A stretch of DNA of 64,000 nt from Streptomyces sp. CB02261 (GTDB lineage Bacteria > Actinomycetota > Actinomycetes > Streptomycetales > Streptomycetaceae): NCBI RefSeq assembly GCF_001905665.1, contig NZ_LIVX01000002.1:755420-819419 (forward strand). Direction: 5' to 3'. The number at the start of each line of letters is the position of its first letter. The first letter of the stretch is position 1. Below the pieces are notes generated by a model that was not told the DNA's origin, did no database searches, and saw only the letters and a list, made by a program, of their open reading frames with translations. Positions 36,047 to 47,083 of this stretch are shown in pieces. The translations under genes were made by a program, and so were the position numbers.

Positions 36047-37480
36047 TCAGACCGTGACCTTCGTCGCAGCGTCCGGGGCCACCGGGGCGTCCTGGGCGAG
36101 GTCCTTCCGGCCGGGCCCCGTCGCGGATCCGGCCGCCCCTTCGCGTACTCCGGTGGCCGTGATCAGGGCGCCGAGCGCCACCATGGCCAGCGGGACGAGG
36201 AGCGCCGCCCGGAAGCCGTCGAGACCGCCGCCGGCGAGCCCGTACACCGCGGTCACCGCCGCGATGCCGACCGCCGAGCCGAACTGGGTGGCCGTGGTGA
36301 GCAGTCCGCTCGCGAGCCCCTGCTCCTCCTCCGCGATCCCGTCCGTGCCGGCGATGGTGAGCGGCCCGTACGCCAGGGCGAACGCGAGCCCGGTCAGGAG
36401 CAGCGTCGGGAACATGGCGGCGTACGACCGGTCGGGGCCGACGGGCAGGAACAGCGCGTACGACACGACGGCGAGGACGAAGCCGCCGAGGATCACTCTG
36501 GCGTTGCCGAAGCGGGCCACGAGCCGTGGCGTGAGGGTCGGCGCGAGGACCGCGTCGACGCCCATGACCAGCAGGGCGAGCGCCGTCTGGAGGGACGACC
36601 AGCCGCGCAGCTCCTGGAGGTAGAGGGTGGCCATGAACTGGAAGCCGAAGAAGGAGCCGACGAAGAGCAGGGCGCCCAGGTCGGCGCGGACGAGCGAGGC
36701 CTTGCGGAGGATGCCGAGGCGGACGAGCGGGGTGGCGGCCCGGCGCTCGACGGCGACGAAGGCCCCGGCGAGGAGGAGTCCGGCGGCGAGCGCGGCGACC
36801 GTGACCTGCCAGCCGGCGAAGCCGTGCTCCAGGCGCACGATGCCGTACGCCAGGAGCAGCATCGCCCCGGCGGCGGTGAGCGACCCGCCCAGGTCGAAGC
36901 CGCCCTTGGCGCGGGCCGGGCGCGGCTCCTTCGGGATCAGGACGATCGCGGCGACCAGGATCGCGGCGGCGAGCAGGACCGGTGCGAAGAAGACCCAGCG
37001 CCAGCCGAGCTGGGTGAGCAGTCCGCCGATGACGAGGCCGAGCGAGAAACCGCCGGCCGCGGTGCCGGCGAAGACCAGGAGCGCCTTGTTGCGCTGGGGG
37101 CCCTCCTCGTAGGACGTGGTGATGATCGACAGGGCGGCCGGGGTCATGAAGGCGGCGGCGACGCCGGTCACGAAGCGGGCCAGGATGAGGGTCCAGCCCT
37201 CGTCGGCGAGGCCGCCGAGGCCGGAGAAGAGCAGGAAGACGGTGAGCCAGCCGAGGAGCATCCGGCGCCGTCCGAGGAGGTCGGCGGCGCGGCCGCCGAG
37301 GAGGGTGAAGCCGGCGTAGCCGAGGACGTAGGCGGACATGACCCAGGCGGCGGTGCCGGTGCCGAGGCCGAGGTCGGCGCGGAGGGTGGGGACGGCGACG
37401 GCGAGCATGGCGACGTCGATGCCTTCGAGGAAGATCGTCCCGGAGAGGACGAGGAGCAGACTCCAGGCGCGTAAGGACAC
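36047..37480 (-). CDS. MFS multidrug efflux transporter (DHA2/EmrB type)
   Basis: 477 residues, about 14 hydrophobic segments. Motif A is '[14 protein letters not shown]', with '[20 protein letters not shown]' in helix 1 (motif D1 of 14-helix drug-proton antiporters) and motif C-like '[13 protein letters not shown]'. It is probably a drug or metabolite exporter. It is divergent from an HxlR regulator starting at 37592, a common repressor-efflux pair. Starts at GTG 37480. Confidence 0.9.
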   Translation of the reverse strand: MSLRAWSLLLVLSGTIFLEGIDVAMLAVAVPTLRADLGLGTGTAAWVMSAYVLGYAGFTLLGGRAADLLGRRRMLLGWLTVFLLFSGLGGLADEGWTLILARFVTGVAAAFMTPAALSIITTSYEEGPQRNKALLVFAGTAAGGFSLGLVIGGLLTQLGWRWVFFAPVLLAAAILVAAIVLIPKEPRPARAKGGFDLGGSLTAAGAMLLLAYGIVRLEHGFAGWQVTVAALAAGLLLAGAFVAVERRAATPLVRLGILRKASLVRADLGALLFVGSFFGFQFMATLYLQELRGWSSLQTALALLVMGVDAVLAPTLTPRLVARFGNARVILGGFVLAVVSYALFLPVGPDRSYAAMFPTLLLTGLAFALAYGPLTIAGTDGIAEEEQGLASGLLTTATQFGSAVGIAAVTAVYGLAGGGLDGFRAALLVPLAMVALGALITATGVREGAAGSATGPGRKDLAQDAPVAPDAATKVTV

Positions 37481-37526
37481 AACTGTCTCCAGGGCACGGT
37501 GGGTTGGGTGGCGGGGTCACCGGTCC

Positions 37527-37562
37527 GGTTACCGATCCGGGGGTCGGTTCCCTCTTGTAACC
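37527..37562. promoter_or_regulatory. Inverted repeat in the MFS/HxlR divergent spacer
   Basis: GGTTAC (37527-37532) and GTAACC (37557-37562) are exact complements in the 111-base spacer between the two divergent starts. This is a plausible HxlR operator, given the similar position of the GTACC-type repeat near the other HxlR gene. Confidence 0.4.
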
Positions 37563-37591
37563 ACCTGCATCCTGCGGGAGGATCGGGTGCC

Positions 37592-38032
37592 ATGGAAGAA
37601 GGCACTTCGAAGTCACCGAGTCACTGCGCGGGAACCTATGGGGACGACGGGGATCCCGACCCCTTCCAGTGGGACACCCGGGAGGACTGCGAGGTACGCC
37701 AGATCCTCGACCGGGTCGCCGACAAGTGGTCCCTCCTCGTCATCGCCCTGCTCGACCGCCGGGTCCTGCGCTTCACCGAGCTGAAGCGGGAGATCGACGG
37801 GGTCAGCCAGCGCATGCTGACCGTGACACTGCGCCAGCTGGAGCGCGACGGCCTGGTGAAGCGCACGGTCCATCCGACGGTCCCCCCGCGCGTGGAGTAC
37901 GAACTGACGCCCCTGGGCGGCACGTTGCACACCACGATCCGCTCGCTCGTCACCTGGACCGAGCAGCACCAGAACGAGATCGCGGCGGCACGGGAGGCGT
38001 ACGACGCGAAGGAGTCGGTGGCCTCCGCCTGA
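37592..38032 (+). CDS. HxlR-family winged-helix regulator
   Basis: 146 residues. The HxlR core runs from '[19 protein letters not shown]' through '[21 protein letters not shown]' to '[13 protein letters not shown]'. The Cys before the first helix ('REDCEVR') is the position used for sensing in some HxlR proteins. ATG 37592 has GGGAGGAT upstream. It is divergent from the DHA2 transporter and likely its regulator. Confidence 0.9.
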   Translation: MEEGTSKSPSHCAGTYGDDGDPDPFQWDTREDCEVRQILDRVADKWSLLVIALLDRRVLRFTELKREIDGVSQRMLTVTLRQLERDGLVKRTVHPTVPPRVEYELTPLGGTLHTTIRSLVTWTEQHQNEIAAAREAYDAKESVASA

Positions 38033-38099
38033 GCCGGAGCCGCGCGCGGGCCCGATAACCGGTGGCCCTCCCCCTGGGCGCTTCGCCACCCTGAGGGCC

Positions 38100-38717
38100 A
38101 TGGAAGAACCGAAGTACCGGATCCGCGCGCTCCACACCGCCCGCACCGTCACCGTCTACCAGGCGTACCCGCCCGCGATCGGCCTGCCCGCGGCGCGCGA
38201 GGGCCGCTTTCCGGCCGCCTGGAAGCGGGACCGGATGACCTGGATCAAGCCGTCGTTCCTGTGGATGATGTACCGCTCCGGCTGGGGGACGAAGGAGGGC
38301 CAGGAGACCGTCCTCGCCGTGGAGATCACCCGCGAGGGCTTCGAGTGGGCCCTGCGGAACGCCTGCCTCTCCCACTACGTCCGCGGCTTCCACGCCGACC
38401 AGGCGGCGTGGAAGCGGCAGTTGGGGCAGGCCCCGGCGCGCGTGCAGTGGGACCCGGAGCGGGATCCGGGGCTCCGGGCACTGCCGTACCGCTCGCTCCA
38501 GCTCGGGCTCTCGGGCGAGGCGGCCCGGCGGTACGCGGACGAGTGGACCGTGTCCGTCGCCGACGTGACCCCGCTCGCGCACCGCGTGCGCGACCTCGTC
38601 CGGACCGACGGGCCGGAGGCGGCCCGTCGGCTGCTGCCCCGCGAGGAGCCGTACCCGGAGAGCGCCGGGCTACTGGACCACCTGCGCGTTCAGGACGCGG
38701 CGCCGGCCGGGTCCTGA
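38100..38717 (+). CDS. DUF4291 family protein
   Basis: 205 residues. 'TVTVYQAYPPAIG', 'RMTWIKPSFLWMMYRSGWG' and 'QETVLAVEITREGFEWAL' match DUF4291, a conserved family of unknown biochemical function. It is cytoplasmic, with no signal or membrane segment. Its 3' end overlaps the 3' end of the convergent acetyltransferase gene by 28 bases. Confidence 0.9.
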   Translation: MEEPKYRIRALHTARTVTVYQAYPPAIGLPAAREGRFPAAWKRDRMTWIKPSFLWMMYRSGWGTKEGQETVLAVEITREGFEWALRNACLSHYVRGFHADQAAWKRQLGQAPARVQWDPERDPGLRALPYRSLQLGLSGEAARRYADEWTVSVADVTPLAHRVRDLVRTDGPEAARRLLPREEPYPESAGLLDHLRVQDAAPAGS

Positions 38718-39313
38718 GGCGGGCGCCGCATGGCCCACAGCGTCGGACCGCCACCCGGCAGGGACGCCTCGCCGAGCACGACGAAGCCGAAGTGCTCGTA
38801 GACGGGGATGTTCGACGGCTTGGAGGACTCCAGGTAGACCGGGAGGCCCGCAGCGTCGGCCTGGGCGAGGCCCGAGCGCAGCAGCGCGGACCCGTGGCCC
38901 TGGCCGCGGGCGTCCGGATCGGCGCCGATGACCGCCAGGTACCAGTGGGGCTCCGGCGGCGTGTGCGCGGCCGCCGCCTCGACGGCCTCGCGGAACAGTC
39001 CGGCCCGGTCGCCGAGGATGTCCACGAGCTCCTGGACGGTCCCGGCGTCGGGAACGGCCTTGTCCTGCCCCTCCGGCGCCACCCAGAAGGAGGCCGCCGC
39101 GCCGGTGCGCTCGCAGACGCCGTGCGGGCCGTACTGGCGGGTGAAGAGGGTCGTGAAGTAGCGGCCGAGACCGGCCTCGCGCGTGGTGTCGTCGGGGAAG
39201 AACCAGCGCATCATCGGGTCGTCGCCGAAGGCTCGGGCCAGGGTGCGGCCGATCATCGGGGCGTCGTCGAGCGTTGCCGTTATCGGTGTGTTCGAGGTGG
39301 GCATACGGGTCAT
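38690..39313 (-). CDS. GNAT-family N-acetyltransferase
   Basis: 207 residues. Motif A for acetyl-CoA is 'VIGADPDARGQGHGSALL', and 'YLESSKPSNIPVYEHFGF' is motif B. The acceptor is unknown. ATG 39313 was chosen because homology begins shortly after; an in-frame ATG at 39304 is equally possible, and the longer frame to 39469 is not conserved. Convergent with, and overlapping, the DUF4291 gene. Confidence 0.85.
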   Translation of the reverse strand: MTRMPTSNTPITATLDDAPMIGRTLARAFGDDPMMRWFFPDDTTREAGLGRYFTTLFTRQYGPHGVCERTGAAASFWVAPEGQDKAVPDAGTVQELVDILGDRAGLFREAVEAAAAHTPPEPHWYLAVIGADPDARGQGHGSALLRSGLAQADAAGLPVYLESSKPSNIPVYEHFGFVVLGEASLPGGGPTLWAMRRPPQDPAGAAS

Positions 39314-40903
<1,590 letters not shown>

Positions 40904-40917
40904 CCGCGCGCAAAGCT

Positions 40918-40957
40918 CCCGGGTGGGTCGGTGACCATCGCCCCCGACCCGCCCGGG
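40918..40957. terminator. Terminator between convergent genes
   Basis: A 14-pair stem, CCCGGGTGGGTCGG (40918-40931) with CCGACCCGCCCGGG (40944-40957), one G-T pair and a 12-base loop. It lies between the aminopeptidase stop and the stop of the LolA-like gene. Confidence 0.85.
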
Positions 40958-40972
40958 GTCCCAACCCGACTG

Positions 40973-42145
40973 CTACCTGCCGGCGTTCGCCGCGTCCACC
41001 AGCGCGTCCTTCGTGACCGCGCCGACGTACACCTTGCCGTCGTCGGTGAGGAGCGCGTTCACCAGCTTCGTCTTGAAGACGGTGCCCGAGCCGAACTTCC
41101 CGGTGACCTTGTCGCCGAGGGAGTCCAGGAGCCCCTGGAACTCCTTCGGCGCCTCGTCGGTCTTCGGCGCGGGAGCGCCGGTGTCGAGCTTCGCGATCGC
41201 CGTCCAGCCCTCGCCGATGACGTTCATGCCCTCGCCGAGGCCGCCGAAGCCCTTCTCCAGGTCGCCGAGGCCCTTCTCGAACTCCTCGGGGAGCTTCTCC
41301 CCGCCCGCGGCCTTCTCCGCGCCGCCCTCCGTCACCTTGGCGCCCGCCGGGACCTCGAAGGTGAACTCGGAGGCCGCCGGCCTGCCGAAGTCGACCTTCG
41401 TGAAGCCCGCGTCGACGACCGGCTTGCCGCCCTCCACCGAGGCGAGGGTGAACTTCAGCGGGGTGCCGTTCGCCGCGTCCACCGCGATCTTCACCGACGC
41501 GACCGTCGAACCGGCCTGCTTCGGCTTGATCACCAGCTGGTACGCGTCCCGGCCGGCCACCTTGGCCGTACCGTCGACGGTGATCGAGGTGGTGTCGCCG
41601 GCCGCCTTCAGGACCTCGTCCGCGAGCTCCTTGGGCGTGGTCGGGACGTCCTTCTCCTTCGGGACGTCCTTGCCCGTGGCTCCGGCGCCCTCGGGGGCCT
41701 TCTCGTGGAAGACCTCGTCGGACTTGCTGTCGTACGCCCAGACGTCGTCGCCGTTGTGGATCAGGCTGTACTCGTCGGAGCCGTCGAGCAGGGTCAGCCG
41801 CTGGCGCTCGGGGCCGTCCGCCGCCACCCGCAGGGTGTGGGTGCCCGAGACGAGCTCGGTGAGCTTCGCCGACGGGTCGGCCGACGAGCCGCCCTCGCCG
41901 CCGCCGAGGCCGGGCATGAGGTTGCCGAAGGCCGGCAGCCCCAGGTCGGTGGAGATCTTGAACGTGCCGGACAGGGTCTGGGTGTCCGACGCGGCGATCT
42001 TCTCGATGAGCTGCTGGGCCGTGATCTCCGGCAGGTCGGGGTCTCCGGACGCCGCCAGCGCCGGGACGAGTCCGATGGTCGCCGCGGCCACTCCTGCCAC
42101 CGCGACCGGGACGATGAACCGGCTCGCCTTACGGGTCTCTGCCAT
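40973..42145 (-). CDS. LolA-like/DUF2092 secreted protein
   Basis: 390 residues. An N-terminal hydrophobic segment (about 10-32, 'FIVPVAVAGVAAATIGLVPALA') acts as signal or anchor. The following domain ('LSGTFKISTDLGLP', 'DEYSLIHNGDDVWAYDSKSDEVFHE', 'GRDAYQLVIKPKQ') has the LolA/LppX-like half-barrel pattern. Actinobacterial members are probably lipid or lipoprotein carriers, or sigma-regulator-like proteins. ATG 42145 with GGAGGT and CGGAGACC upstream is preferred to ATG 42178. No strong operon partner. Confidence 0.75.
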   Translation of the reverse strand: MAETRKASRFIVPVAVAGVAAATIGLVPALAASGDPDLPEITAQQLIEKIAASDTQTLSGTFKISTDLGLPAFGNLMPGLGGGEGGSSADPSAKLTELVSGTHTLRVAADGPERQRLTLLDGSDEYSLIHNGDDVWAYDSKSDEVFHEKAPEGAGATGKDVPKEKDVPTTPKELADEVLKAAGDTTSITVDGTAKVAGRDAYQLVIKPKQAGSTVASVKIAVDAANGTPLKFTLASVEGGKPVVDAGFTKVDFGRPAASEFTFEVPAGAKVTEGGAEKAAGGEKLPEEFEKGLGDLEKGFGGLGEGMNVIGEGWTAIAKLDTGAPAPKTDEAPKEFQGLLDSLGDKVTGKFGSGTVFKTKLVNALLTDDGKVYVGAVTKDALVDAANAGR

Positions 42146-42310
42146 GGTCTCCGCTACCTCCGTGGTCGATGACTCCATCTCACCAAAGCGGCGGCGCGGA
42201 CGCGTCAGCCCCCGGGATCAACCTCACGTACTGCTTCGGGATGACCCGACCCTGAGAGCGGCTCGCCCGCGCGGTGGACCGGACCGGCCGTCCGCGCGGG
42301 GACGGGGGCC

Positions 42311-43321
42311 TCAGCCCGCGCGGTGGACCACCGCGTCGCACATCTCCGCCAGGGCCGCCTTCGCGTACCCGTCGGGCAGCGGCGCGAGCAGGGCGCGGGC
42401 CTCCTCCGCGTACCGCACGGTGTCCCGGCGGGCCTGCTCCAGGGCGGGGTGGGCGCGCAGCCGGCGCAGGGCCTCGGCGTGCCGCTCGTCGTCGCTCAGG
42501 TCGCCGTCGACGAGGGCGACGAGCTCCAGGTCCTCCGGGCGCCCGTGGGCGGCCGCGGCGGCCCGCAGGCGCAGGACGGGCAGGGTCGGGACGCCCTCGC
42601 GGAGGTCGGTGCCGGGGGTCTTGCCGGACTCGTGGGAGTCGGAGGCGATGTCGAGGACGTCGTCGGCGAGCTGGAAGGCGACGCCGAGCCGCTCACCGTA
42701 CTGGGTGAGGGTGTCGACGACGCTCTCGTCGGCGCCGGCCATCATGGCGCCGAAGCGACAGGAGACGGCGACGAGCGAGCCGGTCTTGCCGCCGAGGACG
42801 TCGAGGTAGTGATCGACGGGGTCGATGCCTTCGCCCGGTCCCGCGGTCTCCAGGATCTGGCCGGTCACGAGCCGTTCGAACGCCTCCGACTGGATCCGTA
42901 CGGCCTCGGGGCCGAGGTCCGCGAGCGTGTGCGAGGCGCGGGCGAAGAGGAAGTCACCCGTGAGGACGGCGATCGAGTTGCCCCAGCGGGTGTTGGCGCT
43001 GGGGACCCCGCGCCGGACGTCGGCCGCGTCCATGACGTCGTCGTGGTACAGCGTGGCCAGGTGGGTGAGCTCGACGACGACGGCGGAGGGCACGACGCCC
43101 GGCGCGTAGGGGTCGCCGAACTGCGCGGCGAGCATCACGAGCAGGGGGCGGAAGCGCTTGCCACCTGCCAGGACGAGGTGCTGTGCGGCCTCCGTGATGA
43201 AGGGGACATCGCTCTTGGTGGCGTCCAGGAGGCCCGCCTCCACAGCCGCCAACCCGGTCTGGACATCGGCCTCAAGAGCCTGGTCCCGCACGCTAAGACC
43301 GAACGGCCCGACGACGGTCAC
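42311..43321 (-). CDS. long-chain polyprenyl diphosphate synthase
   Basis: 336-residue trans-prenyltransferase. It has 'GGKRFRP' (54-60), first Asp-rich motif 'DDVMD' (94-98), 'GKTGSL' and second Asp-rich motif 'DDVLD' (220-224). The residues before the first motif ('THLATLYH') include no bulky residue at the near positions that limit chain length, consistent with a C40-C45 product for the menaquinone side chain. GTG 43321 has AGGAGA upstream. It lies about 8.6 kb from the nuo operon whose complex reduces menaquinone; product length is inferred. Confidence 0.88.
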   Translation of the reverse strand: MTVVGPFGLSVRDQALEADVQTGLAAVEAGLLDATKSDVPFITEAAQHLVLAGGKRFRPLLVMLAAQFGDPYAPGVVPSAVVVELTHLATLYHDDVMDAADVRRGVPSANTRWGNSIAVLTGDFLFARASHTLADLGPEAVRIQSEAFERLVTGQILETAGPGEGIDPVDHYLDVLGGKTGSLVAVSCRFGAMMAGADESVVDTLTQYGERLGVAFQLADDVLDIASDSHESGKTPGTDLREGVPTLPVLRLRAAAAAHGRPEDLELVALVDGDLSDDERHAEALRRLRAHPALEQARRDTVRYAEEARALLAPLPDGYAKAALAEMCDAVVHRAG

Positions 43322-43346
43322 GAGGGGGTCTCCTGTCTGCTGACGC

Positions 43347-43401
43347 CTGCTGACGATCACACGGATTGTTCACATGGACTGCTGAGGATCACACGGATTG
43401 T
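43347..43401. repeat. Two 23-bp direct repeats in the divergent spacer
   Basis: The 23-bp element CTGCTGA(C/G)GATCACACGG plus ATTGT occurs at 43347-43369 and 43379-43401, with 22 of 23 bases identical and a 32-bp period (about three helical turns). It lies just upstream of the prenyl synthase start (43321), within the 198-base spacer before the POT gene (43520). It looks like a pair of direct operator half-sites. Confidence 0.75.
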
Positions 43402-43519
43402 CGATGTGTCGCTGGATTCACTCAAGCCAGCGTATCCGGTCACCTTTCGATCACCGTGGGCGCCTTCCCGTCACCCCCGGTATGTTCGTGATCAGCTCAT
43501 ACGACCAGGAGTAGGCGTT

Positions 43520-45025
43520 TTGTCCCGAACAGTGATCGACAGCGACACGAACGGCGAGAAGCCACCGCCGGAGGACGACCACGCGTTCCTCGGCCACCCC
43601 CGTGGCCTGCTCACCCTCTCGGGCCTGGAGGTCTGGGAGCGCTTCTCGTTCCTCGGCATGCAGGCGATCCTCGTCCTCTACTTCGCGGCCTCCGTCTCCG
43701 ACGGCGGCCTCGGCATGGCGGCGGGCACCGCGGCCTCGGTCTCCGCCGCCTACGGCACGCTCGTGTACCTGGTGTCGGTGGCCGGCGGCTGGCTCGCCGA
43801 CCGCATCCTCGGCTCGTACCGGGCGGTCCTCTGGGGCGGCGTCCTCATCGCCTGCGGCCACTACGCCATGGCGGTCCCGACCGCCGCGATGACCTGGGCG
43901 GGCCTCGGCCTGATCAGTGCGGGCACCGGACTGCTCAAGCCGAACGTGGCGACCATGGTCGGCAAGCTGTACCGCACGGACGACGACCGCCGCGACGCCG
44001 GTTTCGCGCTCTACTACATGGCGATCAACATCGGCGCCTTCGCCGGCCCCCTCATCACCGGCTGGCTCGCCGACCACCAGGGCTACCACTGGGGCTTCTC
44101 GGCCGCCGCGCTCGGCATGACCCTCGGCCTGATCCAGTACGTTGCCGGCCGGCGTCACCTGGCCGGGCGCAAGCACGCCGCCGAGTTCGCGCTCGCCCCC
44201 GACGCCATGCGCCGGGCGGTCCGGCTGATCATCGTCGGCGCGGTCGTCGTGGCGGCCCTGGGCGTCCTCCTCGCCGCCGTCGGCTGGCTGACCATGGACC
44301 GCTTCGTCGACCTGCTCACGATCGTCTCGGTGATCGCCCCGGTCGTCTACTTCTGGGTGATGTTCACGAGCCCCCGGGTCACCGCGGAGGAGCGCGGGCG
44401 GCTGAAACCGTACGTCGTGCTCTTCCTCGCCTCGGTCGTCTTCAACTTCATCCTCTTCCAGGCGTACTCGACGATGATCCTGCTCGCCTCCGGCAACGCC
44501 CGGACGACCATCCTCGGCTTCGACTTCCCGGCCAGCTGGTACGCCTCCGCCCTCGGCGCCTTCGAGGTGGCCCTGGCGCCCGTCGTGGCCGCCGTCTGGG
44601 CCCGGATGGGCCACCGCCAGCCGCACGCGTCCAACAAGATCGCGTTCGGGGTGATCCTCGGCGGCCTCTCCTTCCTCCTGATGGTCCTGCCGACCTCCGG
44701 GCACGCCGACGACACCTACCGGATGGCCGCCTGGTGGATCGTCGGCTCGTACCTGCTACTCGGCCTCGGCGACGTCCTCCTGGAGACCTCCGGGATGTCC
44801 GCCACCAGCAAGCTCGCCCCGAAGGCGTTCGCCAGCCAGACGATGTCGCTCTGGTTCCTCTCCCTCGCGCTCGCCAACGGCATCCAGGCCCAGACCGTGA
44901 AGTTCTACGACGACGTGTCCAAGCCCGTGTACTTCGGCGTCAACGGCACCGTGGCCGTCGCCGCCGGCCTCGCCGTGATCGCCCTGGCGCCCTGGCTGCG
45001 CCGCACCATGCACCCCGTCCACTAG
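43520..45025 (+). CDS. POT-family proton-dependent oligopeptide transporter
   Basis: 501 residues, about 14 helices. The ExxER-type motif 'EVWERFSFLGMQAILVLY' in helix 1 and 'GTGLLKPNVATMVGKLY' plus 'FALYYMAINIGAF' (PTR2 signatures) are clear. It imports di- and tripeptides with protons. I chose TTG 43520 because AGGAG (43507-43511) is 8 bases upstream; GTG 43532 is an alternative. The hydrolase gene begins 9 bases after the stop, so peptide uptake and hydrolysis may be co-expressed. Confidence 0.92.
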   Translation: MSRTVIDSDTNGEKPPPEDDHAFLGHPRGLLTLSGLEVWERFSFLGMQAILVLYFAASVSDGGLGMAAGTAASVSAAYGTLVYLVSVAGGWLADRILGSYRAVLWGGVLIACGHYAMAVPTAAMTWAGLGLISAGTGLLKPNVATMVGKLYRTDDDRRDAGFALYYMAINIGAFAGPLITGWLADHQGYHWGFSAAALGMTLGLIQYVAGRRHLAGRKHAAEFALAPDAMRRAVRLIIVGAVVVAALGVLLAAVGWLTMDRFVDLLTIVSVIAPVVYFWVMFTSPRVTAEERGRLKPYVVLFLASVVFNFILFQAYSTMILLASGNARTTILGFDFPASWYASALGAFEVALAPVVAAVWARMGHRQPHASNKIAFGVILGGLSFLLMVLPTSGHADDTYRMAAWWIVGSYLLLGLGDVLLETSGMSATSKLAPKAFASQTMSLWFLSLALANGIQAQTVKFYDDVSKPVYFGVNGTVAVAAGLAVIALAPWLRRTMHPVH

Positions 45026-45034
45026 GGAGCCGAG

Positions 45035-47032
45035 ATGAAGATCCGTACCGACTTCCCGTACGAGACCCGGCACGAGGACGTCCGGATCCCGCTGCCGGAC
45101 GGGACCAGGCTGTACGCGCGCGTGTGGCGCCCGCTGACCGACGAGCCCGTCCCAGCCCTCCTGGAGTACCTGCCGTACCGCCTCACCGACTGGACCGCGC
45201 CCCGCGACTGGCAGCGCCACCCCTGGTACGCGGGCCACGGCTACGCCTCCGTACGCGTCGACGTCCGCGGCCACGGCAACAGCGAGGGCCTGCCCGGCGA
45301 CGAGTACGACCCGGTCGAGCTCGCGGACGGCGTGGCCGTCGTGAACTGGCTCGCCGAGCAGCCCTGGTGCACCGGCAGGGTCGGCATGTTCGGCATCTCC
45401 TGGGGCGGCTTCAACTCGCTCCAGATCGCCGCCCTCGCCCCGGAGCCGCTCAAGGCGATCGTCACCGTCTGCTCCACCGACGACCGCTACGACAACGACG
45501 TCCACTACATGGGCGGCTCCGTCCTCGCCGTCGACATGCACGCCTGGGCCGCCACCATGCTCGCCTTCGTCTGCCGGCCGCCCGACCCCCGGTACGTGGG
45601 CGAGGAGTGGCGCGCGATGTGGCTGAGGCGCCTGGAGGCCGTGGAACCCCTCGTCCACACCTGGCTCGCCCACCAGACGCGGGACGCGTACTGGAAGCAC
45701 GGCAGCGTCTGCGAGGACTACTCCGCCATCGGGGCCGCCGTCCTCGCCGTCGGCGGCTGGCACGACCCGTACCGGGACACCGTCCTGCGGCTCGTGGAGC
45801 ACCTCCCCCAGGACCGGGTGCGCGGGATCATCGGCCCCTGGTCCCACCAGTACCCGGACCGCGGCCTGCCGCCCGGCCCCGCCATCGGCTTCCTCCAGGA
45901 GACCCTGCGCTGGTGGGACCACCACCTCAAGGGCGTCGAGAACGACGTCATGGCCGAGCCGCTGCTGCGCTCCTGGATCAGCGAGTCGCACCTCCCGGCC
46001 ACCGTGTACGAGGAGCTGCCGGGCCGCTGGGTCGCCGACCCCGCCTGGCCCTCCCCGCACGTCTCGCCCGTCACGTACGCCTTCCAGGGCGCCCCCGTCG
46101 TCGTCGACTCGCCCCAGCAGACCGGCCTCGACGCGGGCCGCTTCTTCCCGTTCGGGAACGACGCCGACCTGCCGCCCGACCAGCGCGACGAGGACGCCCA
46201 CTCGGCCTGCTTCGACTTCGCCGTCCCCGAGGACGGTGCCGCGATCGAGATCCTCGGCCGGCCGTCCGTGACCCTGTCCGTGCGCGCGGCCGCCCCCACC
46301 GGGCAGGTCGTCGCCCGGCTCTGCGACATCGCCCCGGACGGCTCCTCCACCCTCGTCACCCGGGGCGTGCTGAACTTCTCCGCCCGCTACGGCCGCGACC
46401 GGGCCGTGGAGGCGCAGATCGGCGAGACGGAGAGCCTCGTCATCGAACTGAACGGCATCGGGCACAGCTTCCCGCCGGGCCACCGGGTCCGCCTCTCCGT
46501 CTCCTCCACCTACTGGCCGTGGATCTGGCCCCAGCCGGACGCGGCGGGCTTCACCCTCGACCCGGCCGGCTCCTCCCTCACCCTGCCGGTCCGCCGCCCC
46601 ACCCGGGACGCCGTCACCTGGGAGGAGCCGGAACAGTCCGAGCCGCTGGGCGTGGTCTCCCCCGCCACCCTGGAGGAGCCCCGCCCGGAGCGGCTGGTGG
46701 TGCGGGACGTGGCGAAGGGCGAGTGGACCCTGGCGGTCGACCCGAGGTACGGCGGCACCCGGGTCTACCCGGACGGGCTGGAGTTCACCGAGGACGCCGT
46801 GGAGACGTACACGATCGACGAGAGCGGCCCCCTGTCCGCCCGTACCCGCTCGGAGTGGGCGATCAGACTGCACCGGCCCGAGGACGCCTGGGACGTCACG
46901 GTGGACACCCGCTCGGAGATCGCCTGCGACGCGGACGCCTTCCTCACCACGAACGAGGTGGTGTGCAAGGAGGGCGGCGAGGTCGTCTTCCACCGCACAT
47001 GGGAGCAGCGGATCCCGCGCACGGCGGGGTGA
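45035..47032 (+). CDS. CocE/NonD-family hydrolase (X-Pro dipeptidyl-peptidase-like)
   Basis: 665 residues. Alpha/beta-hydrolase domain (about 15-290) with nucleophile Ser in 'GISWGGF', Asp in 'GGWHDPYRD' and His in 'GPWSHQYP'. The C-terminal jelly-roll domain (about 320-560, 'LRSWISESHLP') is typical of CocE/X-Pro dipeptidyl peptidases, with a further beta-rich extension. No signal peptide, so cytoplasmic. It probably cleaves acyl esters or Pro-containing peptides; its pairing with the POT transporter favours peptides (inference). Confidence 0.9.
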   Translation: MKIRTDFPYETRHEDVRIPLPDGTRLYARVWRPLTDEPVPALLEYLPYRLTDWTAPRDWQRHPWYAGHGYASVRVDVRGHGNSEGLPGDEYDPVELADGVAVVNWLAEQPWCTGRVGMFGISWGGFNSLQIAALAPEPLKAIVTVCSTDDRYDNDVHYMGGSVLAVDMHAWAATMLAFVCRPPDPRYVGEEWRAMWLRRLEAVEPLVHTWLAHQTRDAYWKHGSVCEDYSAIGAAVLAVGGWHDPYRDTVLRLVEHLPQDRVRGIIGPWSHQYPDRGLPPGPAIGFLQETLRWWDHHLKGVENDVMAEPLLRSWISESHLPATVYEELPGRWVADPAWPSPHVSPVTYAFQGAPVVVDSPQQTGLDAGRFFPFGNDADLPPDQRDEDAHSACFDFAVPEDGAAIEILGRPSVTLSVRAAAPTGQVVARLCDIAPDGSSTLVTRGVLNFSARYGRDRAVEAQIGETESLVIELNGIGHSFPPGHRVRLSVSSTYWPWIWPQPDAAGFTLDPAGSSLTLPVRRPTRDAVTWEEPEQSEPLGVVSPATLEEPRPERLVVRDVAKGEWTLAVDPRYGGTRVYPDGLEFTEDAVETYTIDESGPLSARTRSEWAIRLHRPEDAWDVTVDTRSEIACDADAFLTTNEVVCKEGGEVVFHRTWEQRIPRTAG

Positions 47033-47040
47033 GCACGCGG

Positions 47041-47074
47041 AAGGCGCCCGTACCGGGACCGGTACGGGCGCCTT
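47041..47074. terminator. Bidirectional terminator
   Basis: A perfect 16-base inverted repeat, AAGGCGCCCGTACCGG and its complement with a GA between, lies 8 bases after the hydrolase stop and 9 bases before the stop of the convergent surface-protein gene. Confidence 0.9.
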
Positions 47075-47083
47075 CGCGTCGGA

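Noticed and set aside
38690..38717. Frameshift at the DUF4291/acetyltransferase junction
   Set aside because: The 28-base overlap is a normal tail-to-tail overlap; both proteins end at plausible positions.
43355..43380. Rex operator upstream of the prenyl synthase
   Set aside because: Only a half-site (TGTGAAC on the minus strand) is present. The second TTCACA arm at the right spacing is missing, so I report only the direct repeats.
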